From positions 186,001 through 250,000 of the forward strand of contig NZ_PPEG02000002.1 of the NCBI RefSeq assembly GCF_002899945.2: 64,000 bases of DNA. The letters run 5' to 3'. The DNA comes from Chryseobacterium viscerum (lineage in GTDB: Bacteria; Bacteroidota; Bacteroidia; Flavobacteriales; Weeksellaceae). A program made the position numbers and the translations under genes. This document shows, one piece after another, positions 1 through 8,223 of this stretch (position 1 is the first letter of the stretch; each line of letters begins with the position of its first letter). Below the pieces are notes generated by a model. It was not told where the DNA came from and did no database searches. It saw only the letters and a program-made list of their open reading frames with translations.

Positions 1-1256
1 TCATGAGTGTTCCCGGAAACGGTATCTTCATTGTCGCTTTCCGCAATTTTCTGAGCACTAGCCATAGAAATGAAAGAAGAGATGGTACACGAAATAAGGA
101 TCAGTAAAATACTTCCGTTCAGGACATGCTCATTCAATAATCTTACAGGTTCTCCAGTCTCCGTTTCAGAGAGGATAATGTTGTATCCTACCATTACTGA
201 AGCCAGTGTAGCCGCTGCTGAGGCAGAGCTCAATCCGAAAATAAGTTTTCCTTCTTCTTTGGTCAGTCTGAATGTTTTTTGAGTAGCCACTGCAGAAAGA
301 TATTTCCCTCCGATAGAAGCTACCAGCATAATTCCGGCCACTTCCAGCGTTTCCCAGCTTTTAAAGAAAACCTTAAAATCAATCAGCATTCCCACACTGA
401 TCAGGAAGAAAGGAATAAAGATGGCATTTCCCACAAATTCAACCCTGTTCATCAAAGAAGAAGTGTGAGGAATAAGCCTGTTTAAAGCTAATCCTGCAAA
501 GAATGCCCCGATAATAGCTTCCACACCAGCCAATTCTGCAAGCATAGCGGCCAGATAAATCATCACCAATACAAAAATATACTGTGAGATCTTATCATCC
601 ACTCTTTTGAAAAACCAACGTCCTATAATAGGAAATACAATCAGTACAATTAAAGCAAAAACGACAAAAGAGACAGATAGTTTAACCCAGAACTCTGTTC
701 CGACATCTCCCTGAGACATTCCCACAATCACGGCAAGTACCAATAATGCCAGAATATCTGTGATCATTGTACCTCCAACGGTGATATTAACCGCTTTATT
801 TTTTGCAATTCCCAACTTGCTTATCAATGGATATGCAATAAGAGTATGGGATGAAAAAAGACTGGCAAACAGGATAGAAGTCAGCATCGAAAAGTGAAGA
901 AGGTAATAACCTCCCAGATATCCCAATACAAAAGGAACGGTAAAGGTATAGATACCAAAGGTGAGACTTTTCCATTTATTTTTTTTGAAATCTCCCATGT
1001 CAATTTCCAGCCCTGCCAGAAACATGATGTAAAGCAATCCGGTAGTTCCTGTCACAACAATACTGCTGTCTCTGGACAATACATTGAATCCGTTGGGACC
1101 AATGATCGCTCCGGCAATGATAAGCCCTAACAGGTGAGGAACTTTAATTTTATTAAGCAGCAGGGGTGCTGCAAGGATAATGACCAGTACCAATAGGAAC
1201 TTCAGTACCGGATCTTCTATAGGAAGACTCAGGTTGTGTATACTCAGTAAAATCAT
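1..1256 (-). CDS. Cation:proton antiporter, CPA2 type (3' end outside window)
   Basis: The reverse strand from an ATG at 1256 reads open to the window edge (about 418 residues) and gives a polytopic membrane protein. Early residues include LLLNKIKVPHLLGLIIAGA and later GGTMITDILALLVLAV and GAFFAGLALNRLIP, the typical run of the CPA2 Na+/H+ exchanger domain (KefB/NapA-like), which exchanges Na+ or K+ for protons across the inner membrane. About eleven hydrophobic segments are visible, then a more polar stretch near the edge. Whether a C-terminal USP or TrkA domain follows cannot be seen. The start lies 6 bases after the stop of the upstream lipoprotein gene, so the two are probably cotranscribed. 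Ion specificity is not determined. Confidence 0.85.
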   Translation of the reverse strand, partial: MILLSIHNLSLPIEDPVLKFLLVLVIILAAPLLLNKIKVPHLLGLIIAGAIIGPNGFNVLSRDSSIVVTGTTGLLYIMFLAGLEIDMGDFKKNKWKSLTFGIYTFTVPFVLGYLGGYYLLHFSMLTSILFASLFSSHTLIAYPLISKLGIAKNKAVNITVGGTMITDILALLVLAVIVGMSQGDVGTEFWVKLSVSFVVFALIVLIVFPIIGRWFFKRVDDKISQYIFVLVMIYLAAMLAELAGVEAIIGAFFAGLALNRLIPHTSSLMNRVEFVGNAIFIPFFLISVGMLIDFKVFFKSWETLEVAGIMLVASIGGKYLSAVATQKTFRLTKEEGKLIFGLSSASAAATLASVMVGYNIILSETETGEPVRLLNEHVLNGSILLILISCTISSFISMASAQKIAESDNEDTVSGNTH

Positions 1257-1262
1257 AAGTGT

Positions 1263-1826
1263 TTATTTTGTGGAACGTACTAATTCAACAGAGAACTTGG
1301 CAGTACAGCCATCAGAGGTGATGCTTCTTGTACCCTTGATCTTGTTGTCTGAAATATCATTAAGAAGAACGCTCATTTCTACATTCTTTTTAGCTGTAGA
1401 ATCTGTCTTGAAAGACAATCTGATCTCATTATTTTCAAATTTGCCTGTATACAGCCTTACCAGATTATTGTTATTGATGATTTTGGTAATAGGCTGGGTA
1501 GAATCGTTATCGAATTCCCAGATATCGGTACGCTGATCACCCACAGCATATTCACTGCAGTTGGATTCTGTACAGATTACCTTTCCGTTCCAGGGACCGG
1601 AAATCTCTGCAGGCCATGTCGCAATCACTACAGAATCTTTTTTTGCATAAATACTGTCCCTCATTTTCAGGAGCGACTGATATTCAGACTCTTTCTTGGC
1701 GAATACTTTTTCTTTTTCTAATAATTGTTTTTCCCTGTCCGTAAGGCTCTTCTCTTTCTCTTTATAGTCGCAGCTTATCAAAAGAAAAGATGCGGCCAGA
1801 AATAAAAAAAATGTGTTTTTCAGCAT
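1263..1826 (-). CDS. Putative lipoprotein with coiled-coil N-terminus
   Basis: The ATG at 1826 is preferred over one 48 bases upstream because it gives a clean lipoprotein signal peptide ending in LLISC (Cys19). After the lipid-attachment Cys, residues 20-55 are rich in Lys and Glu with a heptad-like pattern, so a short coiled coil is likely. The remaining region, about 110 residues, looks beta-rich and holds two Cys in a CTESNCSEY context. I recognise no family. It probably sits in the inner or outer membrane facing the periplasm. It precedes the antiporter gene by 6 bases, suggesting one transcript, but no functional link is evident. Confidence 0.7.
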   Translation of the reverse strand: MLKNTFFLFLAASFLLISCDYKEKEKSLTDREKQLLEKEKVFAKKESEYQSLLKMRDSIYAKKDSVVIATWPAEISGPWNGKVICTESNCSEYAVGDQRTDIWEFDNDSTQPITKIINNNNLVRLYTGKFENNEIRLSFKTDSTAKKNVEMSVLLNDISDNKIKGTRSITSDGCTAKFSVELVRSTK

Positions 1827-1981
1827 ATTGTATAAGTTGGAGTATACAATATAAGGAAAATGAAGGAAATACAAAACCCAACTGAAGCATATCTGATTTT
1901 AATTATATTTAATAAGTTAAAAAACAGTTGGATAGATTAGGTAAGATTATTGATATTATTTTTACATTAAAATTGAATGGA

Positions 1982-2911
1982 ATGAAAAATATTTTTTTCT
2001 CTTTTTTGTTTTTCGGAAGCCTGTTTTCTGCTCAAAACGGGCTTTCAAACCAGGATCTATTACCTACCATTAATCTGTGGCAGTCAATTCCGGATGGCCC
2101 CGGGCCGGGTGGTGAAATGATCATCTCTCCCAAAGGTTCCCTTACTCATATCAGTACCCCAAAACTTATGATTCATCAGCCTGCAAACCCTAACGGAATT
2201 GCTGTTTTAGTTATCAGTGGCGGTGGATATGCCCACATTGAATCAGGATCAGAAGGCTATCCTGCAGGAGAGTGGCTGAAATCCCTGGGAATTACAGCTT
2301 TTGAACTTCAATACAGGCTTCCAGGAGAAGGCTGGGCAACAAAATCAGTTCCTTTTCAGGATGCACAGCGTGCTTTACGAATCATTAGAAAGAATGCTGG
2401 AAAATATAAAATAGATCCCAATAAAATAGGAGTGCTCGGGTTTTCTGCAGGAGGGCATCTTGCCGGATATATTTCTTCTACATTCGATACATCTTATTAT
2501 CCACCTCAGGATGAAACTGATTTGATTTCTGCTAAGCCCAATTTTACAGCAATGATCTATCCGGTAGTGTCGATGCTGCCGCCCAACAATACTACCCATT
2601 CCTATAAATCTTTACTAGGAAAAAATGCTGCTACTCAGGATCAGATCAGACTTTCGGTTGAAAAGCAGGTGAACGCTCAGACTCCCATCACTTTCCTTGC
2701 TCAATCAGAAGATGATCCTATTTCTCCTGTAGAAAACAGTATTCTGATGTATCAGGCTTTGAAAAATAATAAGGTGCCTGCTGAACTGCATTTGTTTCAA
2801 TCAGGAGGTCATGGCTGGGGAATGGGAAAAAAAGGAACTAATACCGGTGAGTGGACAGACCTGTTTTTAAAATGGTTGCAAGTGAATGGTATTTATAGCA
2901 GAATAGAGTAG
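1982..2911 (+). CDS. Secreted alpha/beta hydrolase (esterase/acetyl esterase-like)
   Basis: The start at 1982 gives a signal peptide (MKNIFFSFLFFGSLFSAQ). The rest is an alpha/beta hydrolase of the BD-FAE/acetyl-xylan-esterase-like group: an oxyanion-hole motif ISGGGYAHI, the nucleophile elbow GFSAGG (Ser155), an acid in the SEDDP segment (around Asp244/245) and the catalytic His277 in SGGHGWGMG. Related enzymes remove acetyl or other acyl groups from plant polysaccharides or small esters, so a periplasmic or secreted esterase is inferred. It has no T9SS tail. It is monocistronic and convergent with the EamA transporter. The substrate cannot be read from the sequence. Confidence 0.8.
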   Translation: MKNIFFSFLFFGSLFSAQNGLSNQDLLPTINLWQSIPDGPGPGGEMIISPKGSLTHISTPKLMIHQPANPNGIAVLVISGGGYAHIESGSEGYPAGEWLKSLGITAFELQYRLPGEGWATKSVPFQDAQRALRIIRKNAGKYKIDPNKIGVLGFSAGGHLAGYISSTFDTSYYPPQDETDLISAKPNFTAMIYPVVSMLPPNNTTHSYKSLLGKNAATQDQIRLSVEKQVNAQTPITFLAQSEDDPISPVENSILMYQALKNNKVPAELHLFQSGGHGWGMGKKGTNTGEWTDLFLKWLQVNGIYSRIE

Positions 2912-3088
2912 GTCCTCAGGAAATTAAATATGTTTTTTGAAATCTAATATTAATTTATTTAATCACCTTTAATACATGTGTTTACGGTGATACTTGGCGT
3001 ATTTTAATACTTAAATGAACCTTTTAGCAAGGTGCTATTAACTTTTAAAATTAAGATGTCTTTTGTGGTTGAGAAAACTCTCTTTTCG

Positions 3089-3994
3089 TTATTGAACCTT
3101 CTGCCTTTTGAACATTTCCGGTTTGTAATTGATAATAAAAACACCACAAATGATCATTACAGCAGCAAGGATGAATTTAAATGTAACTTTCTCATCCATA
3201 ATCAGCCAGCCTAGAAATATGGCGATAATGGTATTGATATATGCCAAAATAGAAACCTGTACCGGCGAAATTTTCGTTAATGCATAATGAAATGCAAAAA
3301 AAGCAGCTACAGAACCAAAAACAGAAAGGTATAACATGGCTGAAATACTTTTTGCAGTCCAGTTTCCAAAGTTATAATGATCAGAAAACAGGAATGCAAG
3401 AATGATCTGAACGATTCCGGCAAACAGGAATTGGTAAAACAGATTCAACGTTATATTTCCGCTCTGGATGTTTAATTTTTTGGTGAAAATGGTTCCGGAA
3501 GCCCAACCTGCGATCGCGCAGAAAAGGAAAATCATTCCCATTCTGTAATCCGGGTTGGCGAGATCTTGAAGTCCATCCCAGAAAATAAAAAGGATGCCGC
3601 TGAAACATAATATGATGCCACTAAGAGCCCGCAGACTGAACTTTTGTAATCCTACAGCCACACTCCCCAAAAACACCAGAATAGGTGAGCAGGCACTGAT
3701 CAATGAAGCAAGACTGCTGGATACCGTTTCTTCAGCCACTGTGGTCATCCCATTAGCAATTACCAGCATCAGAGAAGCAAAAACAATCTGATATCCTAAA
3801 CTTTTCCAGCCGATCCATTTGAATTCTTTTCTTGAAAGAAGAATAACAAGCATAATGACTGAAGCCAGAAACTGACGGATTCCGGCAACAAACCATGCAG
3901 GAATTGTTTCCACAGCAACACGGATGGCTAAAAAAGTCGTTCCCCAGACAATGGCAACGGTAAGAACAGCAAAAATAAGTTTATAATCTTTCAA
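3089..3994 (-). CDS. EamA/DMT-family transporter
   Basis: A 301-residue protein with about ten hydrophobic helices arranged as two EamA halves. The first half starts with VAIVWGTTFLAIRVAVETIP and the second with AIAGWASGTIFTKKLN. DMT-superfamily members export amino acids, nucleotides or other metabolites; the substrate here is unknown. The C-terminus is basic (KPEMFKRQKVQ). The gene stands alone. Its upstream region carries a TAAATTTG element and direct repeats resembling MocR-type regulator sites, described separately. Confidence 0.85.
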   Translation of the reverse strand: MKDYKLIFAVLTVAIVWGTTFLAIRVAVETIPAWFVAGIRQFLASVIMLVILLSRKEFKWIGWKSLGYQIVFASLMLVIANGMTTVAEETVSSSLASLISACSPILVFLGSVAVGLQKFSLRALSGIILCFSGILFIFWDGLQDLANPDYRMGMIFLFCAIAGWASGTIFTKKLNIQSGNITLNLFYQFLFAGIVQIILAFLFSDHYNFGNWTAKSISAMLYLSVFGSVAAFFAFHYALTKISPVQVSILAYINTIIAIFLGWLIMDEKVTFKFILAAVMIICGVFIINYKPEMFKRQKVQ

Positions 3995-4015
3995 CGTAAA
4001 TCAAAGTGTAACAAG

Positions 4016-4091
4016 CAAATTTAGCAGTTTTAAAATAATTTTGATGGATACAGTTGCTTTGATTTTTGCTGGTACAGATGCTGGTATGCAG
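4016..4091 (-). promoter_or_regulatory. Promoter with MocR/GabR-like direct repeats for the EamA gene
   Basis: On the reverse strand a perfect Bacteroidota -7 box, TAAATTTG (4023-4016), lies 22 bases before the EamA start, without a matching TTG at the usual distance. Instead three similar words lie upstream, written here as forward-strand DNA: TGGATACAG (4045-4053), TGGTACAG (4070-4077) and TGGTATGCAG (4082-4091). They resemble the direct-repeat sites of MocR/GabR-type GntR activators, which often control EamA transporters. The regulator is not in the window, so this is inference. Confidence 0.35.
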
Positions 4092-4108
4092 GATAGAATT
4101 TGCAGCAG

Positions 4109-5119
4109 TTAAGAAACCGTAATGACTATTTTTCCGCTTGCTTTTCTGTTTTCAAGGAGTTCATAAGCTGTTTCTATTTGATCTAAAGTATAGGATTGAT
4201 GATGGAGCTGAACCTTCAATTTTCCAGTTTCAAAAAGTTGGGAAGCTACTTTTAAAATATCAGCGTGATGCTTTTTTCCCTCTCCACTCAATAACGGATA
4301 TAGGGTAAATACTCCTGAATAGGTAGCATTACGAAAAGATAGAGGAGCCAGATTATGATTTCCCCAGCCCAGAATACTCACTACATGCCCTGTATATTTT
4401 TTTACGGCCAAGAAAGAATCATCCAGCACGCTATTTCCTATTGTATCTACTATAGCATCAAATCCAATTCCGGCAGTATATTCATTCACATACTGATCAA
4501 CGGGTATGGTAGTGTAATCTATGGGAGTAGCACCATAATTTTTTATCCTCCCAAAATGATCTGGGCTTACAGTAGTATATACTTTTGCTCCCATGGCTGC
4601 TGCGATCTGAACAGCCATATGACCAACACCACCGGCTCCTCCGTGAATTAATATCGTTTGGCCAGGTTGTATATTAATTTTATCAGCTAATGCTTCCCAT
4701 GCTGTAATGAATATCAGAGGGACAGCAGCAGCTTCCTGAAATGAGATGTTTTTAGGTTTTAAACTAATGTGTTCTGCATCAGCCGTAATATATTCTGCTA
4801 AAGTTCCCTGATGGCCGCCAATTCCACCAACCATTCCAAATACTTCATCTCCTTTCTTCAACCCTATTACATTTTTCCCTGTTTCTATCACAATTCCTGA
4901 CATGTCAATGCCTGGTACAGCCGGAAGAGTGACCTTGGCGTGAGCTGCCTGCCCATTTTTTATTTTAAGGTCTAAAGGATTCAATCCTGCTGATTTGATT
5001 TGAATAAGAACTTCATGATCTTTGGGGGTAGGTTTATCTATTTCTTTTAATACAAAAGGTTTTTCAAATTGTTCTGATACCAATGCCTGCATTTTTCTGT
5101 TATTGATTTGTGAATTCAT
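4109..5119 (-). CDS. NADP-dependent medium-chain oxidoreductase (quinone reductase-like)
   Basis: A 336-residue MDR-family protein. The N-terminal GroES-like domain includes GLNPLDLKIKNG and PAVPGIDMSGIV. The nucleotide-binding domain has the Rossmann motif ILIHGGAGGVGHMAVQIA. No structural or catalytic zinc ligands are visible, which fits quinone oxidoreductases and other zinc-free enoyl reductases. These use NADPH to reduce quinones or activated alkenes in the cytoplasm. A shorter start at 5092 (MQALVSEQF) is equally plausible. It is divergent from an AraC regulator, 61-85 bases away, which probably controls it. Confidence 0.85.
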   Translation of the reverse strand: MNSQINNRKMQALVSEQFEKPFVLKEIDKPTPKDHEVLIQIKSAGLNPLDLKIKNGQAAHAKVTLPAVPGIDMSGIVIETGKNVIGLKKGDEVFGMVGGIGGHQGTLAEYITADAEHISLKPKNISFQEAAAVPLIFITAWEALADKINIQPGQTILIHGGAGGVGHMAVQIAAAMGAKVYTTVSPDHFGRIKNYGATPIDYTTIPVDQYVNEYTAGIGFDAIVDTIGNSVLDDSFLAVKKYTGHVVSILGWGNHNLAPLSFRNATYSGVFTLYPLLSGEGKKHHADILKVASQLFETGKLKVQLHHQSYTLDQIETAYELLENRKASGKIVITVS

Positions 5120-5204
5120 TATTTTCTTTTTTCTTCTGCAAATTTCTATGATTTGCTACCTCAGTATGTTGTATTTTTACATGATAAAAGAGTATAATAT
5201 TGTC

Positions 5205-6035
5205 ATGAAAAAAGATTTTCTTCAGCAGCCGTTTGAACTTGCTTTGAAAGAACCAGCAGAGGTATGTCCGAGAGGAGATCACAGCGTCAGTTTTTTTGAA
5301 CTTGTTTATATTGTTTCAGGAGAAGGGGAGCAGGAGATTAATGGGAATACGTTTTCTTACAATCAAGGAAACCTTTTTTTGCTTGTGCCGGAAGATTCCC
5401 ACCGTTTCCTATTCAAAACAAAAACTCAGCTTTTTTTTATAAGATTCAATAAGATTTTTTTTCAGCTTCATGCGATGACCCCTGTATTTATGAAACAGCT
5501 GGAGAAGGTTTTTTCCAGTCATACGCTGCAGGGATCTGTTATTAAAGGGGAGGAGAACAACCTGCTGATCAAAAAAATGATGGAAAGCCTGATAATTGCC
5601 ATGCAAAGCAAGAATTTCTATAATGATGAATTAGTCCGGCTTCTTGTACAGGCTGTTCTGACGATAGTGGCTCAGAATCTGGTCAAAGAAAATATATTGG
5701 AAGTCAATGAAAGCACTGATCATAAGGCAGCAGACATTATTCAGTATGTTCAGGGGAATATTTATACTCCTAAAAAACTGACGAGTGAAAACATTAGTAC
5801 TGTGTTTGGTATCTCAAAAACATATGTAGGCCGTTATTTTAAGAATAATACAGGAAAAACATTAAATGAATATTCTGCTCAGTACAAGATGAAGCTTATT
5901 GAAAACCGCCTGCGGTACAGTGATATGCGGATCAGTGAAATAGCCGATGAGTTTGGATTTACCGATAAAAGCCACCTGAACAGGTTCTTTAAAAAAGTGA
6001 AAGGAATATCACCTTCTGTATTTAGAAACGAATAA
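5205..6035 (+). CDS. AraC-family transcriptional regulator
   Basis: The start MKKDFLQQPF at 5205 is chosen because the open frame upstream overlaps the divergent oxidoreductase; an ATG at 5181 is the alternative. The N-terminal 150 residues form a cupin-like sensing domain (FFELVYIVSGEGEQEINGN, then NLFLLVPEDSHRF). The C-terminal 100 residues are a double helix-turn-helix of AraC type (ISTVFGISKTYVGRYFKN, then RISEIADEFGFTDKSHLNRF). It probably senses a small molecule and controls the divergent oxidoreductase gene. The ligand is unknown. Confidence 0.85.
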   Translation: MKKDFLQQPFELALKEPAEVCPRGDHSVSFFELVYIVSGEGEQEINGNTFSYNQGNLFLLVPEDSHRFLFKTKTQLFFIRFNKIFFQLHAMTPVFMKQLEKVFSSHTLQGSVIKGEENNLLIKKMMESLIIAMQSKNFYNDELVRLLVQAVLTIVAQNLVKENILEVNESTDHKAADIIQYVQGNIYTPKKLTSENISTVFGISKTYVGRYFKNNTGKTLNEYSAQYKMKLIENRLRYSDMRISEIADEFGFTDKSHLNRFFKKVKGISPSVFRNE

Positions 6036-6037
6036 AG

Positions 6038-6068
6038 TTGTTATTTTAAAAGAAGACATTTATCTTTG
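6038..6068 (+). promoter_or_regulatory. Bacteroidota-type promoter of purE
   Basis: TTG at 6038-6040, a 20-base spacer, then TATCTTTG at 6061-6068 match the Bacteroidota sigma-ABfr consensus (TTG-N19/20-TAnnTTTG) exactly. The purE ATG lies 20 bases further on, giving a very short leader. The promoter starts right behind the stop codon of the AraC gene, so purE is transcribed separately. Confidence 0.7.
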
Positions 6069-6088
6069 AACATCTAATAAAATTGAAG

Positions 6089-6592
6089 ATGGTAGGAATT
6101 ATTATGGGCAGTCAGAGTGATCTGCCAATCATGGAACAGGCTGCAAATTTTCTTAAAAGCCTTGATATCCCTTATGAATTAACAGTAGTTTCAGCACACA
6201 GAACTCCGGAAAGAATGTTCGACTATGCAAAAACAGCTAAGGAAAGAGGGTTGAAAGTAATTGTTGCTGGAGCTGGAGGAGCAGCACATCTTCCTGGAAT
6301 GGTGGCAAGCTGTACTACACTTCCGGTAATCGGAGTTCCTATTTTGTCTAGTAATTCTATAGATGGATGGGATTCTGTTTTATCTATCCTTCAGATGCCA
6401 GGGGGAATTCCTGTGGCAACAGTAGCTTTGAACGGAGCTTTAAATGCCGGAATTCTAGCCGCTAAAATTTTAGGAAGCGGTAATGAAGAAGTGGCAGCTA
6501 AACTTCAGAAGTATCAGGATTCTTTAAAAGATAAAGTACTGGGAACCGTGGATGACATCAAAGCCCAGCATCCAAATCATTTTGATAAATAG
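6089..6592 (+). CDS. purE: 5-(carboxyamino)imidazole ribonucleotide mutase
   Basis: A 167-residue class I PurE. The N-terminal VGIIMGSQSDLPIM contains the conserved G-S-x-S/Q-D phosphate-binding loop. SAHRTPERMFDYA supplies the catalytic His, and AGAGGAAHLPGMVAS is the family signature. It interconverts N5-CAIR and CAIR in purine synthesis in the cytoplasm. The true start is the ATG at 6089. Length is normal. purK is not adjacent. A strong promoter sits directly upstream and a bidirectional terminator follows. Confidence 0.97.
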   Translation: MVGIIMGSQSDLPIMEQAANFLKSLDIPYELTVVSAHRTPERMFDYAKTAKERGLKVIVAGAGGAAHLPGMVASCTTLPVIGVPILSSNSIDGWDSVLSILQMPGGIPVATVALNGALNAGILAAKILGSGNEEVAAKLQKYQDSLKDKVLGTVDDIKAQHPNHFDK

Positions 6593-6614
6593 TTGATCAT
6601 TACACTCAAAAATA

Positions 6615-6640
6615 AAAGCCTCACTGTACTGCGAGGCTTT
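6615..6640. terminator. Bidirectional terminator between purE and the BspA-like operon
   Basis: Inverted repeat AAAGCCTC / GAGGCTTT around a 10-base loop, followed by a T-run on the forward strand and preceded by A's, so it can work in both directions between two convergent transcripts. Confidence 0.8.
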
Positions 6641-6647
6641 TTTGTTT

Positions 6648-8207
6648 TTATTTTTTGATGAATTTTGAAGAGATTGTTTTTTCTTTCAGAATCAGCTGCA
6701 AAATATAATTTCCTTTTGGTAAAGATCCTACATTAATCATCTCATTATTAGGATTTCCTTCCTTTACGAGCCTTCCGCTTGCATCATAAATTTTATAACT
6801 TTTAATATCCTCTAATCCTTCAATGTGGATATCATCTACTGCGGGATTAGGATAGAGCAAAAGTTTTTTTCTGAGTTTGATGTCTGATGAAGCCAGTAAG
6901 CAGTTTCCTACCGTATCACCCGACATCGCCCAACCTTTATTGATAAGAATATTCTTTTTATCTGTTGCATTGGAAGCATAGGTTAAAGAGGTAACATCAT
7001 CTAAGTTAATGTTATTGGCAGTATTAGGATTGTCTGCCCATCCTGCCAGTGTTTTACTGAAGTTCTCACAATCTATTCCTGTCTCCGTCAGCGCCTGCAT
7101 ACCCTCATTAAGGGCGGCCAGATTCCAGTTGGCAAGTGATTGATTAAAACTCGGAGTCGTCTTGAGGAGCTGATCTATTCTGGTAACCTTGGTCATATCC
7201 CAATTTTCTAAAGACTGATTAAAGGTTGTACAGCCATGGAGAGCATGAGCCATATTGGTAACTTTGGAAGTGTTCCAACTGTTTAGGGATTGATTGAAAG
7301 CAGGAATAAAATGGAACATAAAACGGATATCTTCAAGACTTGAAGTATCCCAGTGATCCATAGGCTGATTGTAGCTTGAGCAAAGAGCAAACATCCATTT
7401 CATATCAGTTACCTTCGAAACATCCCAGTTGTTCAATGTTTGGTTAAAGAATCCTCTTCCTGCAAACATAAAGGAGAGATCAGTTGCTGATGACATGTTC
7501 CAACTATTAAAATAAGGTGGATTAAACTGATCAGGAAGTGAGGTAGTGATGCTATCAAAGAGAATAGCAAACATAAATTTGAAGTTCTTAATTCTGGAAG
7601 TATCCCAGTTCTGCATGGAGCTGGCACCGGTAAAGCTTTTTGTACCAAAAAACATATAAGAGGCATCTTCAACATTACTAAGATTGGGAGTGTCAGTAGC
7701 CGTGATCTGAATGAGTTTACATTGACTGAAGGCACTGTCCATCGTGGTCCAGACAATGTTTCCCCATTGTTCTATTTCCAGAATTTTATCAGCGCTTCCG
7801 TTGATCTGCCAGATCGGGAAAATCTGATCAGGAAGCTGAACCTCCTGTACATCTCCAAATTTTATGTGTTGAAAAATACTATTTCCGTTAGTAACTTTTA
7901 CTCTGTATTTTGCATCATTCTTCTCTGCGATTGATGTCCCAAAATCAATAAGAACCTGTTTGGTAGAGGTTATATTGGTAAGAGAACCATTGTGCTGAGG
8001 ATAGCCTACTTCCTCCCAATAAATATCATAGTTTTCACCAATTCCGGGAAACCATATTTGTTCAGAACTTGCCTGATAGGGAGCACTTACATTGATAGGC
8101 TGCATCACAGTAGAAGCGGGCTTCCAGATGGTGATAAATTCATTCTGGGCTTTCACCATACATACCAGTAAAATAAAAAAGCTGGCTAACAATTTTTTCA
8201 ATATCAT
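6648..8207 (-). CDS. BspA-like leucine-rich-repeat surface protein with T9SS sorting domain (array copy 1)
   Basis: A 519-residue secreted protein: signal peptide (to VKAQ, about 21 residues); an N-terminal beta domain containing EFITIWKPAS and YDIYWEEVGYPQHNG; about seven BspA/DUF285 repeats with a roughly 25-residue period, each centred on a W-D/N-T/M-S word (for example NNWDVSKVTDMKWMF); and a C-terminal type-A T9SS sorting domain (LLYPNPAVDDIHIEG, ending SSKFIKK). The family forms leucine-rich-repeat surface adhesins. T9SS would secrete it, cut off the tail and attach it to the cell surface. It is the last gene of the four-gene array, 16 bases after copy 2, which it resembles most closely. 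Binding partner unknown. Confidence 0.88.
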   Translation of the reverse strand: MILKKLLASFFILLVCMVKAQNEFITIWKPASTVMQPINVSAPYQASSEQIWFPGIGENYDIYWEEVGYPQHNGSLTNITSTKQVLIDFGTSIAEKNDAKYRVKVTNGNSIFQHIKFGDVQEVQLPDQIFPIWQINGSADKILEIEQWGNIVWTTMDSAFSQCKLIQITATDTPNLSNVEDASYMFFGTKSFTGASSMQNWDTSRIKNFKFMFAILFDSITTSLPDQFNPPYFNSWNMSSATDLSFMFAGRGFFNQTLNNWDVSKVTDMKWMFALCSSYNQPMDHWDTSSLEDIRFMFHFIPAFNQSLNSWNTSKVTNMAHALHGCTTFNQSLENWDMTKVTRIDQLLKTTPSFNQSLANWNLAALNEGMQALTETGIDCENFSKTLAGWADNPNTANNINLDDVTSLTYASNATDKKNILINKGWAMSGDTVGNCLLASSDIKLRKKLLLYPNPAVDDIHIEGLEDIKSYKIYDASGRLVKEGNPNNEMINVGSLPKGNYILQLILKEKTISSKFIKK

Positions 8208-8223
8208 ATAGAGGAGTTTATCG

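Noticed and set aside
5022..5204. Extension of the AraC frame upstream to 5022
   Set aside because: It overlaps the coding start of the divergent oxidoreductase and encodes a low-complexity hydrophobic stretch; the cupin domain starts naturally at 5205.
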